A stretch of DNA of 64,000 bases from CALINB01 sp938045325 (GTDB lineage: Bacteria > Pseudomonadota > Alphaproteobacteria > Rhodospirillales > CALINB01): NCBI GenBank assembly GCA_038114465.1, contig JAYNQW010000015.1:11963-75962 (forward strand), in the 5' to 3' direction. This document shows positions 44,778 to 52,897 of this stretch, in pieces. A model generated the notes under the pieces. The model did no database searches. It saw nothing but the letters and a program-made list of their open reading frames with translations, and was not told the origin of the DNA. The translations under genes and the position numbers were made by a program. Every line of letters starts with the position of its first letter. Position 1 is the first letter of the stretch.

Positions 44778-46544
44778 ATGTCGACTAAACAAATCAGCGG
44801 CTCGGAGATTTTATTGAAATCTCTGGTGGATCAAGGCGTGGATACCATTTTTGGATATCCCGGCGGTGCCGTTTTGCCGATCTATGACGCGATGTTTCAG
44901 CAAAACCAGATCCGGCACATTCTCGTTCGTCAGGAAGCCGGTGCGGTTCACGCCGCCGAAGGCTTCGCGCGCTCGACCGGTAAGGCCGGCGTGGTTTTGG
45001 TGACATCCGGGCCGGGCGCGACCAATGCTGTGACCGGTTTGGCCGATGCATTTATGGATAGCATTCCGGTCGTGTGTTTGACCGGGCAAGTCCCGACACA
45101 CTTGATCGGCAATGATGCCTTTCAGGAAGCTGATACATCCGGCATCACGCGGCCTTGCACCAAACATAACTATCTCGTGAAAGACGTGAACGATTTGGCG
45201 CGCGTGGTTCAGGAGGCATTTTATGTCGCCCAAAGCGGCCGTCCGGGGCCGGTCGTGATCGACTTGCCGAAAGACGTGTTGATGGCCATGTCGACATACA
45301 CAACACCGGAAAAGAAATTAAAGCACAGAAGCTACCAGCCGCAGGTGAGGGGCGATCACGCCTTGATCAAGCAGGCGGTTAAGCTGATGGCTTCAGCCAA
45401 ACGGCCGGTTTTTTATTGCGGCGGCGGTGTGATTAATTCCGGACCGACGGCTTCGCGCCGCCTGACCCAACTGGTTCGCGATACGGGTTTTCCGATTACG
45501 TTGACCTTGATGGGGCTTGGTGCCTATCCGGCATCGGATAAGCAATTTCTCGGTATGTTGGGGATGCACGGCACGTATGAAGCTAATCTCGCCATGCACG
45601 GTTGCGATGTGATGATTGCCGTTGGCGCGCGGTTTGATGACCGCATCACCGGTAAGATTTCCGAATTTGCGCCGAATGCGAAAATAATTCACATCGATAT
45701 TGATCCGTCATCGATCAACAAGAATGTCGAAGTCGATATTGGGATTGTTGGCGATTGCGCATCCGTTTTGGGGGATATGCAGAAGCTTTGGGATGCCACG
45801 CCCAATAAGCCATCGAAGAAAAGCTTAAACGCATGGTGGGAACAGATTGCGATCTGGCAGGCTCGTGAATGTTTGCGCTACAAGCAAGAGGGCGACGTGA
45901 TCAAGCCGCAATACGCCATCGAGCGGCTTTATGAGCATACGAAAAAGCGCAAGGACGTTTTCATCACGACCGAAGTTGGGCAGCATCAGATGTGGGCCGC
46001 GCAATTCTTCCATTTCGATAAGCCCAATCACTGGATGACGTCGGGTGGACTCGGCACCATGGGCTACGGCTTGCCCGCGGCCATGGGTGTGCAGGTTGCG
46101 CATCCGGATGCGTTGGTGGTGGATATCGCCGGTGAGGCATCGATCCTGATGAACATTCAAGAGATGTCAACGATTGCGCAATATCGGTTGCCGGTGAAGG
46201 CGTTTATTCTGAACAATGAATACATGGGCATGGTCCGCCAGTGGCAAGAGTTGCTGCACGGTGGGCGTTATTCCGAAAGCTATATGGAATCGCTGCCTGA
46301 TTTCGTGAAACTGGCCGAGTCTTTCGGTGCCGTTGGCTTGCGTGCGACGAAAGCCGATGAGGTCGATGATGTGATCAAAGAGATGATTGCCATCGATAAG
46401 CCAGTTCTCGCGGATATCCTGGTCGACAAAACAGAAAACTGTTTCCCGATGATCCCCTCGGGTTCCGCTCACAATGAAATGCTGTTGGGGCCGGAAGACG
46501 AAGCCGAGAAACAGATTTCAGAAGAAGGTATGGTTCTCGTTTAA
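44778..46544 (+). CDS. ilvB: Acetolactate synthase large subunit
   Basis: 588 residues, ThDP-dependent enzyme that makes acetolactate or acetohydroxybutyrate for valine, leucine and isoleucine. Motifs: VDQGVDTIFGYPGGAVLPIYDAM, RHILVRQEAGAVHAAEGFAR with the essential Glu, GRPGPVVIDLPKDV, and the ThDP region VVDIAGEASILMNIQEM, where the usual GDGSF reads GEASI. The name ilvB or ilvI is interchangeable here. AGGACGAGAG precedes the ATG. First gene of the ilvB-ilvH-ilvC series. Confidence 0.94.
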   Translation: MSTKQISGSEILLKSLVDQGVDTIFGYPGGAVLPIYDAMFQQNQIRHILVRQEAGAVHAAEGFARSTGKAGVVLVTSGPGATNAVTGLADAFMDSIPVVCLTGQVPTHLIGNDAFQEADTSGITRPCTKHNYLVKDVNDLARVVQEAFYVAQSGRPGPVVIDLPKDVLMAMSTYTTPEKKLKHRSYQPQVRGDHALIKQAVKLMASAKRPVFYCGGGVINSGPTASRRLTQLVRDTGFPITLTLMGLGAYPASDKQFLGMLGMHGTYEANLAMHGCDVMIAVGARFDDRITGKISEFAPNAKIIHIDIDPSSINKNVEVDIGIVGDCASVLGDMQKLWDATPNKPSKKSLNAWWEQIAIWQARECLRYKQEGDVIKPQYAIERLYEHTKKRKDVFITTEVGQHQMWAAQFFHFDKPNHWMTSGGLGTMGYGLPAAMGVQVAHPDALVVDIAGEASILMNIQEMSTIAQYRLPVKAFILNNEYMGMVRQWQELLHGGRYSESYMESLPDFVKLAESFGAVGLRATKADEVDDVIKEMIAIDKPVLADILVDKTENCFPMIPSGSAHNEMLLGPEDEAEKQISEEGMVLV

Positions 46545-46608
46545 CATTGCATTGTGTTTAGTGTTTATAATCGGGTCTGGTATCGCCAGGCCGTGAGGGA
46601 ATGAAGCT

Positions 46609-47133
46609 GTGAGTGATCAAACTGAACGAAAGCACACCATTGCGGTGCTCGTGGATAACGAGCCTGGCGTTCTTGCGCGCGTGATCGGGTTGTTTTCCGG
46701 TCGTGGGTACAATATCGAAAGCCTGACCGTCGCGCCCGTTGATACCGACGATAATCTTTCGCGGATTAATATCGTGACCTCGGGAACGCCGATGATTATC
46801 GAGCAGATCAAGGCACAATTATCGCGCCTCGTGCCGGTTCATCAAATCAAGGACTTGACGGTCGATGGGCCGTCGGTCGAGCGCGAACTGGCCCTTGTGA
46901 AAGTGAAGGGCAAGGGCGAGAAGAGGGTTGAGTCTTTGCGGATCGCTGATATCTTCCGCGCTCAAGTGATCGATAGCAGCAACGATTCATTTGTTTTCGA
47001 AGTGGTGGGCAGTACCGATAAGCTGAACGCTTTTATCGATCTGATGAAACCGTTGGGCTTGGTCGATGTGTCGCGTACGGGCGTTGTCGCCATCGCGCGC
47101 GGGGCAAAAGGAATTCGCAGTAAAAAGAAATAG
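46609..47133 (+). CDS. ilvH: Acetolactate synthase small (regulatory) subunit
   Basis: 174 residues with GTG start. N-terminal ACT domain: TIAVLVDNEPGVLARVIGLFSGRGYNIESLTVAP, then VHQIKDLT and a second regulatory domain. It binds valine for feedback control of the large subunit. The partner ilvB ends 64 bases upstream, ilvC begins 38 bases downstream. Confidence 0.94.
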   Translation: MSDQTERKHTIAVLVDNEPGVLARVIGLFSGRGYNIESLTVAPVDTDDNLSRINIVTSGTPMIIEQIKAQLSRLVPVHQIKDLTVDGPSVERELALVKVKGKGEKRVESLRIADIFRAQVIDSSNDSFVFEVVGSTDKLNAFIDLMKPLGLVDVSRTGVVAIARGAKGIRSKKK

Positions 47134-47171
47134 CCATTTGATTTAACAATATAAGTAAAGAGGATAAGAGG

Positions 47172-48191
47172 ATGCGTGTTTATTATGATCGGGATGCCGA
47201 TGTTAATCTGATCAAGTCGAAAAAGATTGTCATCGTCGGTTACGGCAGCCAGGGCCATGCCCATGCGTTAAACCTGCGTGATTCAGGCGTTAAAGAAGTG
47301 CGGGTTGCTTTGCGGGAAGGGTCCGGCAGCATCAAAAAAGCCGAAAGCGAAGGTTTGACGGTGATGACGCCGTCGGAGGCCGCCAAGTGGGGCGACATCG
47401 TGATGATTCTCACCCCCGATGAGGGCCACGCCAAATTGTATAACGATCACTTGAAAGAAAACATGCGCGAAGGAACGGCATTGGCCGTCGCGCACGGGTT
47501 GAGCCTGCATTTCCGTCTGATCGAGCCGCGCGAAGACTTGGATGTCTTTATGATTGCGCCGAAAGGGCCGGGTCATACGGTTCGTTCGGAATATGTCCGT
47601 GGAGCAGGTGTGCCCTCTTTGGTTGCTATTCACCAAGATGCAACCGGCAACGCGCACGATATCGCGGTGGCTTATGGTGCGTCGATCGGCGGCGGCCGGG
47701 CCGGCATTATCGAAACCACCATGCGCGAAGAATGCGAAACCGATCTGTTCGGCGAACAATCCGTGTTGTGCGGCGGTTTGTCGGCCTTGATTATGGCCGG
47801 GTTCGAAACCCTGGTCGAAGCGGGGTATGCGCCCGAGATGGCCTACTTCGAGTGTGTCCATGAGGTGAAGCTGATTGTTGACCTTATTTACGAAGGCGGC
47901 ATTGCCAATATGCGCTATTCGGTTTCCAACACAGCCGAGTATGGCGATTACGTCAGCGGCCCTGTGGTCGTCGATAAAGAAGCAAAAGAGCGGATGAAAA
48001 TTATCCTCGATAATATTCAGTCCGGTAAATTCGTGAAGGATTGGATCCTCGAATGCGAAGCCGGCCAGCCGGCTTTCAAAGCGATGCGTCGGCGCGGTGC
48101 AGAGCACGAAATCGAGGAAGTCGGTGCGAAACTTCGCGGTATGATGCCGTGGATCGCCGAAAATGCCTTGGTCGATAAATCCCGAAATTAA
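47172..48191 (+). CDS. ilvC: Ketol-acid reductoisomerase (class I)
   Basis: 339 residues, the short class I form. Rossmann motif VIVGYGSQGHAHALNLRDSGV, then MILTPDEGHAKLY and the helical knotted domain with Mg2+-binding acids in DLFGEQSVLCGG and FECVHEVKLIVDLIYEGGI. It converts acetolactate to dihydroxyisovalerate. Last of the ilv genes before the leuA attenuation region. Confidence 0.95.
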   Translation: MRVYYDRDADVNLIKSKKIVIVGYGSQGHAHALNLRDSGVKEVRVALREGSGSIKKAESEGLTVMTPSEAAKWGDIVMILTPDEGHAKLYNDHLKENMREGTALAVAHGLSLHFRLIEPREDLDVFMIAPKGPGHTVRSEYVRGAGVPSLVAIHQDATGNAHDIAVAYGASIGGGRAGIIETTMREECETDLFGEQSVLCGGLSALIMAGFETLVEAGYAPEMAYFECVHEVKLIVDLIYEGGIANMRYSVSNTAEYGDYVSGPVVVDKEAKERMKIILDNIQSGKFVKDWILECEAGQPAFKAMRRRGAEHEIEEVGAKLRGMMPWIAENALVDKSRN

Positions 48192-48221
48192 ACGCTTTTC
48201 AGCGAATTCGGATTGATGGAT

Positions 48222-48254
48222 AAGGCTCTCGGCAGATCGCCGGGGGCCTTTTTT
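48222..48254 (+). terminator. Intrinsic terminator after ilvC
   Basis: AAGGC...GCC stem-loop (48222-48248) followed by six T, 31 bases after the ilvC stop and before the leuA leader. It separates ilv expression from the attenuated leuA. Confidence 0.7.
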
Positions 48255-48378
48255 CACGCAAAAATTTGTCAGAAGCAACGAACTTGACTATATAAGCATG
48301 AACAGGCCGTGAACTGGCGGCCCCGGGTAAGCCCCTATTAACCAAGATGGGCTAGCCTTGAAGACGAAAGCAGTGACG

Positions 48379-48513
48379 ATGATGTGTTTGATGAACCCGA
48401 TGATGAAAGAATCAAGCTTCGCACCGCGCGAAGACCGGGTTCGTGCGCGTACACTGCTGTCGGCTGATCTCCTTGCGTTGCTCGCTGGGGACCTTCGACT
48501 TAGCTGCCCCTGA
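48379..48513 (+). CDS. leuL: leuA leader peptide (Leu-rich)
   Basis: 44 residues, ATG 48379 (preceded by GACGAA, weak) to TGA 48513. The second half is packed with leucine: TLLSADLLALLAGDLRLSCP holds eight. Codons include CTG, CTC, CTT and TTG in near succession, so scarce leucyl-tRNA would stall a ribosome here. Known alphaproteobacterial leuA leaders work this way. The stop codon lies inside one arm of the terminator stem. Confidence 0.85.
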   Translation: MMCLMNPMMKESSFAPREDRVRARTLLSADLLALLAGDLRLSCP

Positions 48514-48556
48514 GCGTTTTCTGCACGTTTGTTGCGTGCCTGTTTACGGTCAGGGG
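48507..48556 (+). promoter_or_regulatory. Attenuator hairpin of leuA
   Basis: CCCCTGA (48507-48513, overlapping the leader stop) pairs with TCAGGGG (48550-48556), and inner GCACG/CGTGC also pairs. A short run AATTGTT follows, so the stem could end transcription when the leader is fully translated. It is 49 bases upstream of leuA. Confidence 0.65.
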
Positions 48557-48604
48557 AATTGTTCAAGTTTAGAGGTTCAATACCGAATTTGAGGAATAGG
48601 TCCC

Positions 48605-50179
48605 ATGAGCAATAAAGAATCGAACAACGTTAACCCTAAAAATTCAAACCGCGTCGTTATTTTTGACACGACCTTGCGTGACGGCGAACAATCGCCCGGC
48701 TGTTCTATGAACCTGGATGAAAAGATTCGTGTTGCCGAAGTTCTTGAGGCGATGGGTGTGGATGTCATCGAAGCCGGCTTTCCAATCGCATCGGATGGTG
48801 ACTTCGAAGCCGTGAACGAAGTTGCCAAGATCACAAAAAATGCTGTGGTCTGTGGTTTGTCACGTGCCAAGGCGATGGATATCGACCGTGCCGCCGAAGC
48901 GTTAAAACCGGCCAAGCGTTCGCGCATCCATACATTTATTTCAACCAGCCCGCTGCACATGAAGCACAAACTGCAAATGGAGCCTGAAGACGTGCATGCG
49001 GCCGTGATTGAAAGCGTTTCATACGCGCGTAAATTTACCGATGACGTCGAATGGTCGCCCGAAGACGGCTCGCGCACTGAGCATGATTTTTTATGCCGTT
49101 GCGTCGAAAGCGCAATCAAAGCGGGTGCGACGACTGTTAACATTCCCGATACGGTCGGTTATGCCGTGCCCGAGGAGTTTGGTGCCTTAATAGACATGCT
49201 CATGAACCGCGTGCCGAACATCGATCAGGCGGTCATCTCGGTGCATTGTCATAACGACCTCGGATTGGCGGTCGCGAATTCATTGGCAGCTGTTCAAAAC
49301 GGTGCGCGCCAAGTCGAGTGCACGATCAACGGGATCGGCGAGCGGGCCGGCAATGCGGCGATGGAAGAAATCGTCATGGCTCTGCGGACGCGTCAAGATT
49401 TCATGCCGTTTGAAACCGGGGTTGATACGGTTCATATTACAAAAGCCTCGCGTCTGTTGTCTTCGATCACCGGCTTTTCCGTGCAGCCGAATAAAGCGAT
49501 CGTCGGGGCGAATGCGTTTGCCCACGAATCGGGGATTCACCAGGACGGCATGCTCAAGCATGCACAAACCTATGAGATCATGACCCCCGAATCGGTCGGA
49601 CTGGGCCAATCGAAGCTGGTTTTGGGCAAGCATTCGGGCCGCCATGCTTTTAAGCAAAAACTGGCGGAGCTTGGCTATACTTTGGGTGACAACGCCTTGG
49701 AGGACGCTTTTAAGCGGTTCAAGGATCTGGCGGACAAAAAGAAAGACGTCTTTGATGAGGATTTAATCGCTCTGATCGGCGAGGAAATCAGGGTTCACGA
49801 CCGAATCAAGCTGGTTTCGCTGGAATTGCTGTGCGGGACAGTCCATCGTCCGCCGAAGGCCGACTTAACCCTGGATATCGATGGCGCGGAAAAGGCCTGT
49901 CAGGCAATAGGCGACGGGCCTGTCGATGCCGCCTTCAGCGCCATAAAAGAGCTGTTTCCCCACAAAGCGCGGCTACAGCTTTATCAAGTGCACGCGGTCA
50001 CGCAAGGCACCGATGCACAGGCCGAAGTGACGGTCAGGCTTGAAGAGGACGGTAAAACCGTCAATGGACAAGCGGCCGATACGGATACCATGGTCGCCTC
50101 GGTGAATGCCTATATCTCGGCTTTGAACAAACTTTTGGTAAAACGGGAAAAAACCGCGCCTGAAGCGCTTTCGGCCTAG
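48605..50179 (+). CDS. leuA: 2-isopropylmalate synthase
   Basis: 524 residues. Catalyses the first committed step of leucine synthesis. N-terminal DTTLRDGEQSPGCSMNLDEKIRVAEVL, metal-binding HCHNDLGLAVANSLAAVQNGARQVECTINGIGERAGN, and the C-terminal regulatory domain beyond about 400 for leucine feedback. GGAATAGG precedes the ATG. Expression is expected to be controlled by the leader peptide upstream. Confidence 0.94.
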   Translation: MSNKESNNVNPKNSNRVVIFDTTLRDGEQSPGCSMNLDEKIRVAEVLEAMGVDVIEAGFPIASDGDFEAVNEVAKITKNAVVCGLSRAKAMDIDRAAEALKPAKRSRIHTFISTSPLHMKHKLQMEPEDVHAAVIESVSYARKFTDDVEWSPEDGSRTEHDFLCRCVESAIKAGATTVNIPDTVGYAVPEEFGALIDMLMNRVPNIDQAVISVHCHNDLGLAVANSLAAVQNGARQVECTINGIGERAGNAAMEEIVMALRTRQDFMPFETGVDTVHITKASRLLSSITGFSVQPNKAIVGANAFAHESGIHQDGMLKHAQTYEIMTPESVGLGQSKLVLGKHSGRHAFKQKLAELGYTLGDNALEDAFKRFKDLADKKKDVFDEDLIALIGEEIRVHDRIKLVSLELLCGTVHRPPKADLTLDIDGAEKACQAIGDGPVDAAFSAIKELFPHKARLQLYQVHAVTQGTDAQAEVTVRLEEDGKTVNGQAADTDTMVASVNAYISALNKLLVKREKTAPEALSA

Positions 50180-50213
50180 CTTCCGTGAACGAATCTATTA
50201 TAAAGATTGAAAT

Positions 50214-50241
50214 GGTGCCGGAGCAGAAAATCTCCGGTACC
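50214..50241 (+). terminator. Hairpin after leuA
   Basis: GGTGCCGGAG (50214-50223) with CTCCGGTACC (50232-50241), one G-T pair. Located 35 bases past leuA and 75 before mreB; no U-run, so weak or Rho-assisted. Confidence 0.45.
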
Positions 50242-50315
50242 GCTTCGAATCGCAGGGGATTCGGCTTCTAAACCAGCCATTCGGGTCGATTCCTTGTATG
50301 GCTCTGTGAGGAACA

Positions 50316-51356
50316 ATGTTTTCTAAGTTATTTGGCTTTCTGTCCGCCGACATGGCGATCGATCTGGGTACTGCGAATACCCTTGTTTATGTTAAGGGCC
50401 GCGGGATCGTGTTGAACGAACCTTCCGTGGTGGCGATTGCCGATGTGAAGGGTAAAAAGCAGGTTCTTGCGGTTGGCGATGAAGCCAAGCAAATGCTGGG
50501 CCGCACGCCGGGCAATATTACCGCCATCCGCCCGCTTCGTGACGGTGTGATCGCCGATTTCGAAGTCGCCGAAGAAATGATCAAATATTTTATCCGCAAG
50601 GTTCACAACCGGCGCAGTTTCGCTTCGCCGCAAGTCGTTGTCTGTGTGCCCTCGGGATCGACGGCCGTCGAAAGGCGCGCCATTCAAGATTCGGCAGAAA
50701 GTGCCGGCGCACGCCGGGTGCTGCTTATTGAAGAGCCGATGGCGGCGGCCATTGGTGCGGGCTTGCCGGTCACCGAACCAACCGGCTCCATGGTCGTTGA
50801 TATCGGCGGCGGCACAACGGAAGTTGCCGTGCTTTCGCTCGGCGGTATCGTCTATTCCCGTTCCGTGCGCGTCGGCGGCGATAAGATGGATGAAGCCATT
50901 ATTGCCTATATCCGGCGTAATCATAACCTGTTGGTCGGTGAAAGCAGTGCCGAACGGATTAAAGAGGAGATTGGCTCCGCCTGCCCGCCTGAAGAAGGCG
51001 AGGGTCGTACCATGGAAATCAAAGGCCGCGACCTGATGAACGGGGTGCCGAAGGAACTCGTCATCAGCGAGCGCCAAATCGCCGAAAGTTTGGCGGAGCC
51101 GGTGGGCGCAATTATCGAAGCCGTGAAAGTCGCCCTCGAGCACACGGCGCCGGAATTGGCGGCGGATATTGTCGATAAAGGGATTGTATTGACCGGTGGC
51201 GGCGGGCTTCTCGGCAATATCGATTTCGTTTTGAGGCATGCGACCGGCCTGCCGGTCTCGATTGCCGATGATCCGCTCTCGTGCGTGGTTTTGGGCACTG
51301 GACGGGCGCTTGAGGAGATGAAACGCCTGAAAAACATCCTCATCAGCATGTATTAA
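50316..51356 (+). CDS. mreB: Rod-shape actin homologue MreB
   Basis: 346 residues. Actin-fold ATPase that positions peptidoglycan synthesis. Motifs: MAIDLGTANTLVYVKGRGIVLNEPSVVAI, VVCVPSGSTAVERRAIQDSAESAGARRV, MVVDIGGGTTEVAVLSLGGI and LTGGGGLLGNID. GAGGAACA before ATG. First gene of mreB-mreC-mreD-mrdA-rodA. Confidence 0.96.
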   Translation: MFSKLFGFLSADMAIDLGTANTLVYVKGRGIVLNEPSVVAIADVKGKKQVLAVGDEAKQMLGRTPGNITAIRPLRDGVIADFEVAEEMIKYFIRKVHNRRSFASPQVVVCVPSGSTAVERRAIQDSAESAGARRVLLIEEPMAAAIGAGLPVTEPTGSMVVDIGGGTTEVAVLSLGGIVYSRSVRVGGDKMDEAIIAYIRRNHNLLVGESSAERIKEEIGSACPPEEGEGRTMEIKGRDLMNGVPKELVISERQIAESLAEPVGAIIEAVKVALEHTAPELAADIVDKGIVLTGGGGLLGNIDFVLRHATGLPVSIADDPLSCVVLGTGRALEEMKRLKNILISMY

Positions 51357-51484
51357 CCCATAGAATAATTGCGCCCTAAAGCATTTTTTAATAAAAAATT
51401 GAGACTGTACTTGGTGATTCGGCTTAAGATTCGGGACATGGGCAGCCGTAATCACGATAAATTTGGGCATTAGAGGGGAACCTC

Positions 51485-52381
51485 GTGGCAGAGCGTCCTC
51501 GACAAATATTTCGCGTTGAAGCATCGATCCGGACTCTCGCTCAGCGGTTTTTATACCTGGGCTTGGTCGGTGCCGCGTTTGCCTTGATGCTGCTTGGTAA
51601 AGCGGATGTCTTGCTGGTCGAGCGCATGCGCGCCCATGTCACCGATGCTGTTGCCCCTATCCTCGACTTTGCTTCCCGTCCCATTGCATCTGCCAAAGAG
51701 ATGATCAATGAAGTGCGCGCCATGACGGCGCTTAAATCAGAAAACGAACGGTTATTACAAGAAAGAGCCCGGTTGTTACAGTGGCAGGCCGTGGCTCGAA
51801 AACTGGAAGCGGAAAACAAAGCGCTTAAGAGTCTGCTGAATTTTAAATCGAGTGCTGCAACGAATTTTTTGACGGCACGCGTCATTGCCGATGCGGGTGG
51901 TGCCTTTGCCCACTCCATCGTGTTGAACATTGGCAAACGTGACGGTGTTAAAAACGGCCAAGCCGTGATAACCGGCGATGGCCTTGTCGGCCGTGTTGCG
52001 GTGGTCGGCAACCGTTCGACCCGGGTTTTGCTGATCACCGATTTAAACTCACGAATTCCGGTTTTGGTCGAATCAACGCGGACGCGCGCCATTCTCGCCG
52101 GCAATAATGCGGATCAGCCCAAATTAATCCACCTGCCACCGAATGCACGCGTGCCGCAAGGTGACCGGATCGTCACCTCGGGCCATGCCGGTGTCTTTCC
52201 GCCGGGCATCCCGATCGGTGTCGTCGCAAGTGTCGGTGATAAAGGCATTGCCGTGCAGCCGTTTGCGGAAAGAAATTCGCTGGAATACATCCGCGTGATT
52301 AATTACGACCAAGAAGGCGTGCTTGGCGGACTTGAGGAATCGGAATATCAACAGCTGACGGTACCGGGCCAAGCGCGATGA
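51485..52381 (+). CDS. mreC: Rod-shape protein MreC
   Basis: 298 residues from GTG 51485. One N-terminal transmembrane helix (LYLGLVGAAFALMLLG), then a coiled-coil (LKSENERLLQERARLLQWQAVARKLEAENKALKSLL), then the beta domain with DRIVTSGHAGVFPPGIPIGVVASVGD. It links MreB to the periplasmic PBP2. Its stop overlaps the mreD ATG (ATGA). Confidence 0.92.
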   Translation: MAERPRQIFRVEASIRTLAQRFLYLGLVGAAFALMLLGKADVLLVERMRAHVTDAVAPILDFASRPIASAKEMINEVRAMTALKSENERLLQERARLLQWQAVARKLEAENKALKSLLNFKSSAATNFLTARVIADAGGAFAHSIVLNIGKRDGVKNGQAVITGDGLVGRVAVVGNRSTRVLLITDLNSRIPVLVESTRTRAILAGNNADQPKLIHLPPNARVPQGDRIVTSGHAGVFPPGIPIGVVASVGDKGIAVQPFAERNSLEYIRVINYDQEGVLGGLEESEYQQLTVPGQAR

Positions 52382-52893
52382 AGACGGCATTCTGGCAACG
52401 TCTCGATCTTTGGGCACGCCAGCTGACACCGTTCGGCCTCACGCTTGCACTTGTTGTTCTTAGTGTCGTTCCCTTACACATTCCCGGGTTTGCAAGAGTG
52501 GCGCCGCTATTGGCTTTGATGGCGGTTTATTATTGGTCGGTGTTTTATCCGAGCCTGCTGCCGGCTTATGCGGTCTTCGCGATCGGTGTCCTGCAGGATT
52601 GCTTGGCCGGGACGGCACTGGGTGTGAATGCGCTTGTTCTCTTAGTGACCTATGGCATTGTGTTGTCTCAGCGCCGTTTCCTCGTCGGAAAGTCGTTTTT
52701 TATTGTTTGGCTCGGCTTTGCGATTGTTGCCGCTTTGGCGATGGCCGTGAGTTGGGCCTTAGTTTCTATACTCAGCGTAACATTAATCGATGCGGAAGCG
52801 TTGATTTTCCAGTATTTACTAACACTCGGGTTGTACCCGGTAATGTGTTGGTTCTTTTTGCGCTGGCAACAGGCATTTTTAAACACCGAGTAG
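52378..52893 (+). CDS. mreD: Rod-shape protein MreD
   Basis: 171 residues, five or so hydrophobic helices (LTLALVVLSVVPLHIPG, FWLGFAIVAALAM-like stretches). Short MreD is typical. Translationally coupled to mreC by the overlap at 52378-52381 and followed by mrdA four bases later. Confidence 0.9.
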   Translation: MKTAFWQRLDLWARQLTPFGLTLALVVLSVVPLHIPGFARVAPLLALMAVYYWSVFYPSLLPAYAVFAIGVLQDCLAGTALGVNALVLLVTYGIVLSQRRFLVGKSFFIVWLGFAIVAALAMAVSWALVSILSVTLIDAEALIFQYLLTLGLYPVMCWFFLRWQQAFLNTE

Positions 52894-52897
52894 CATT

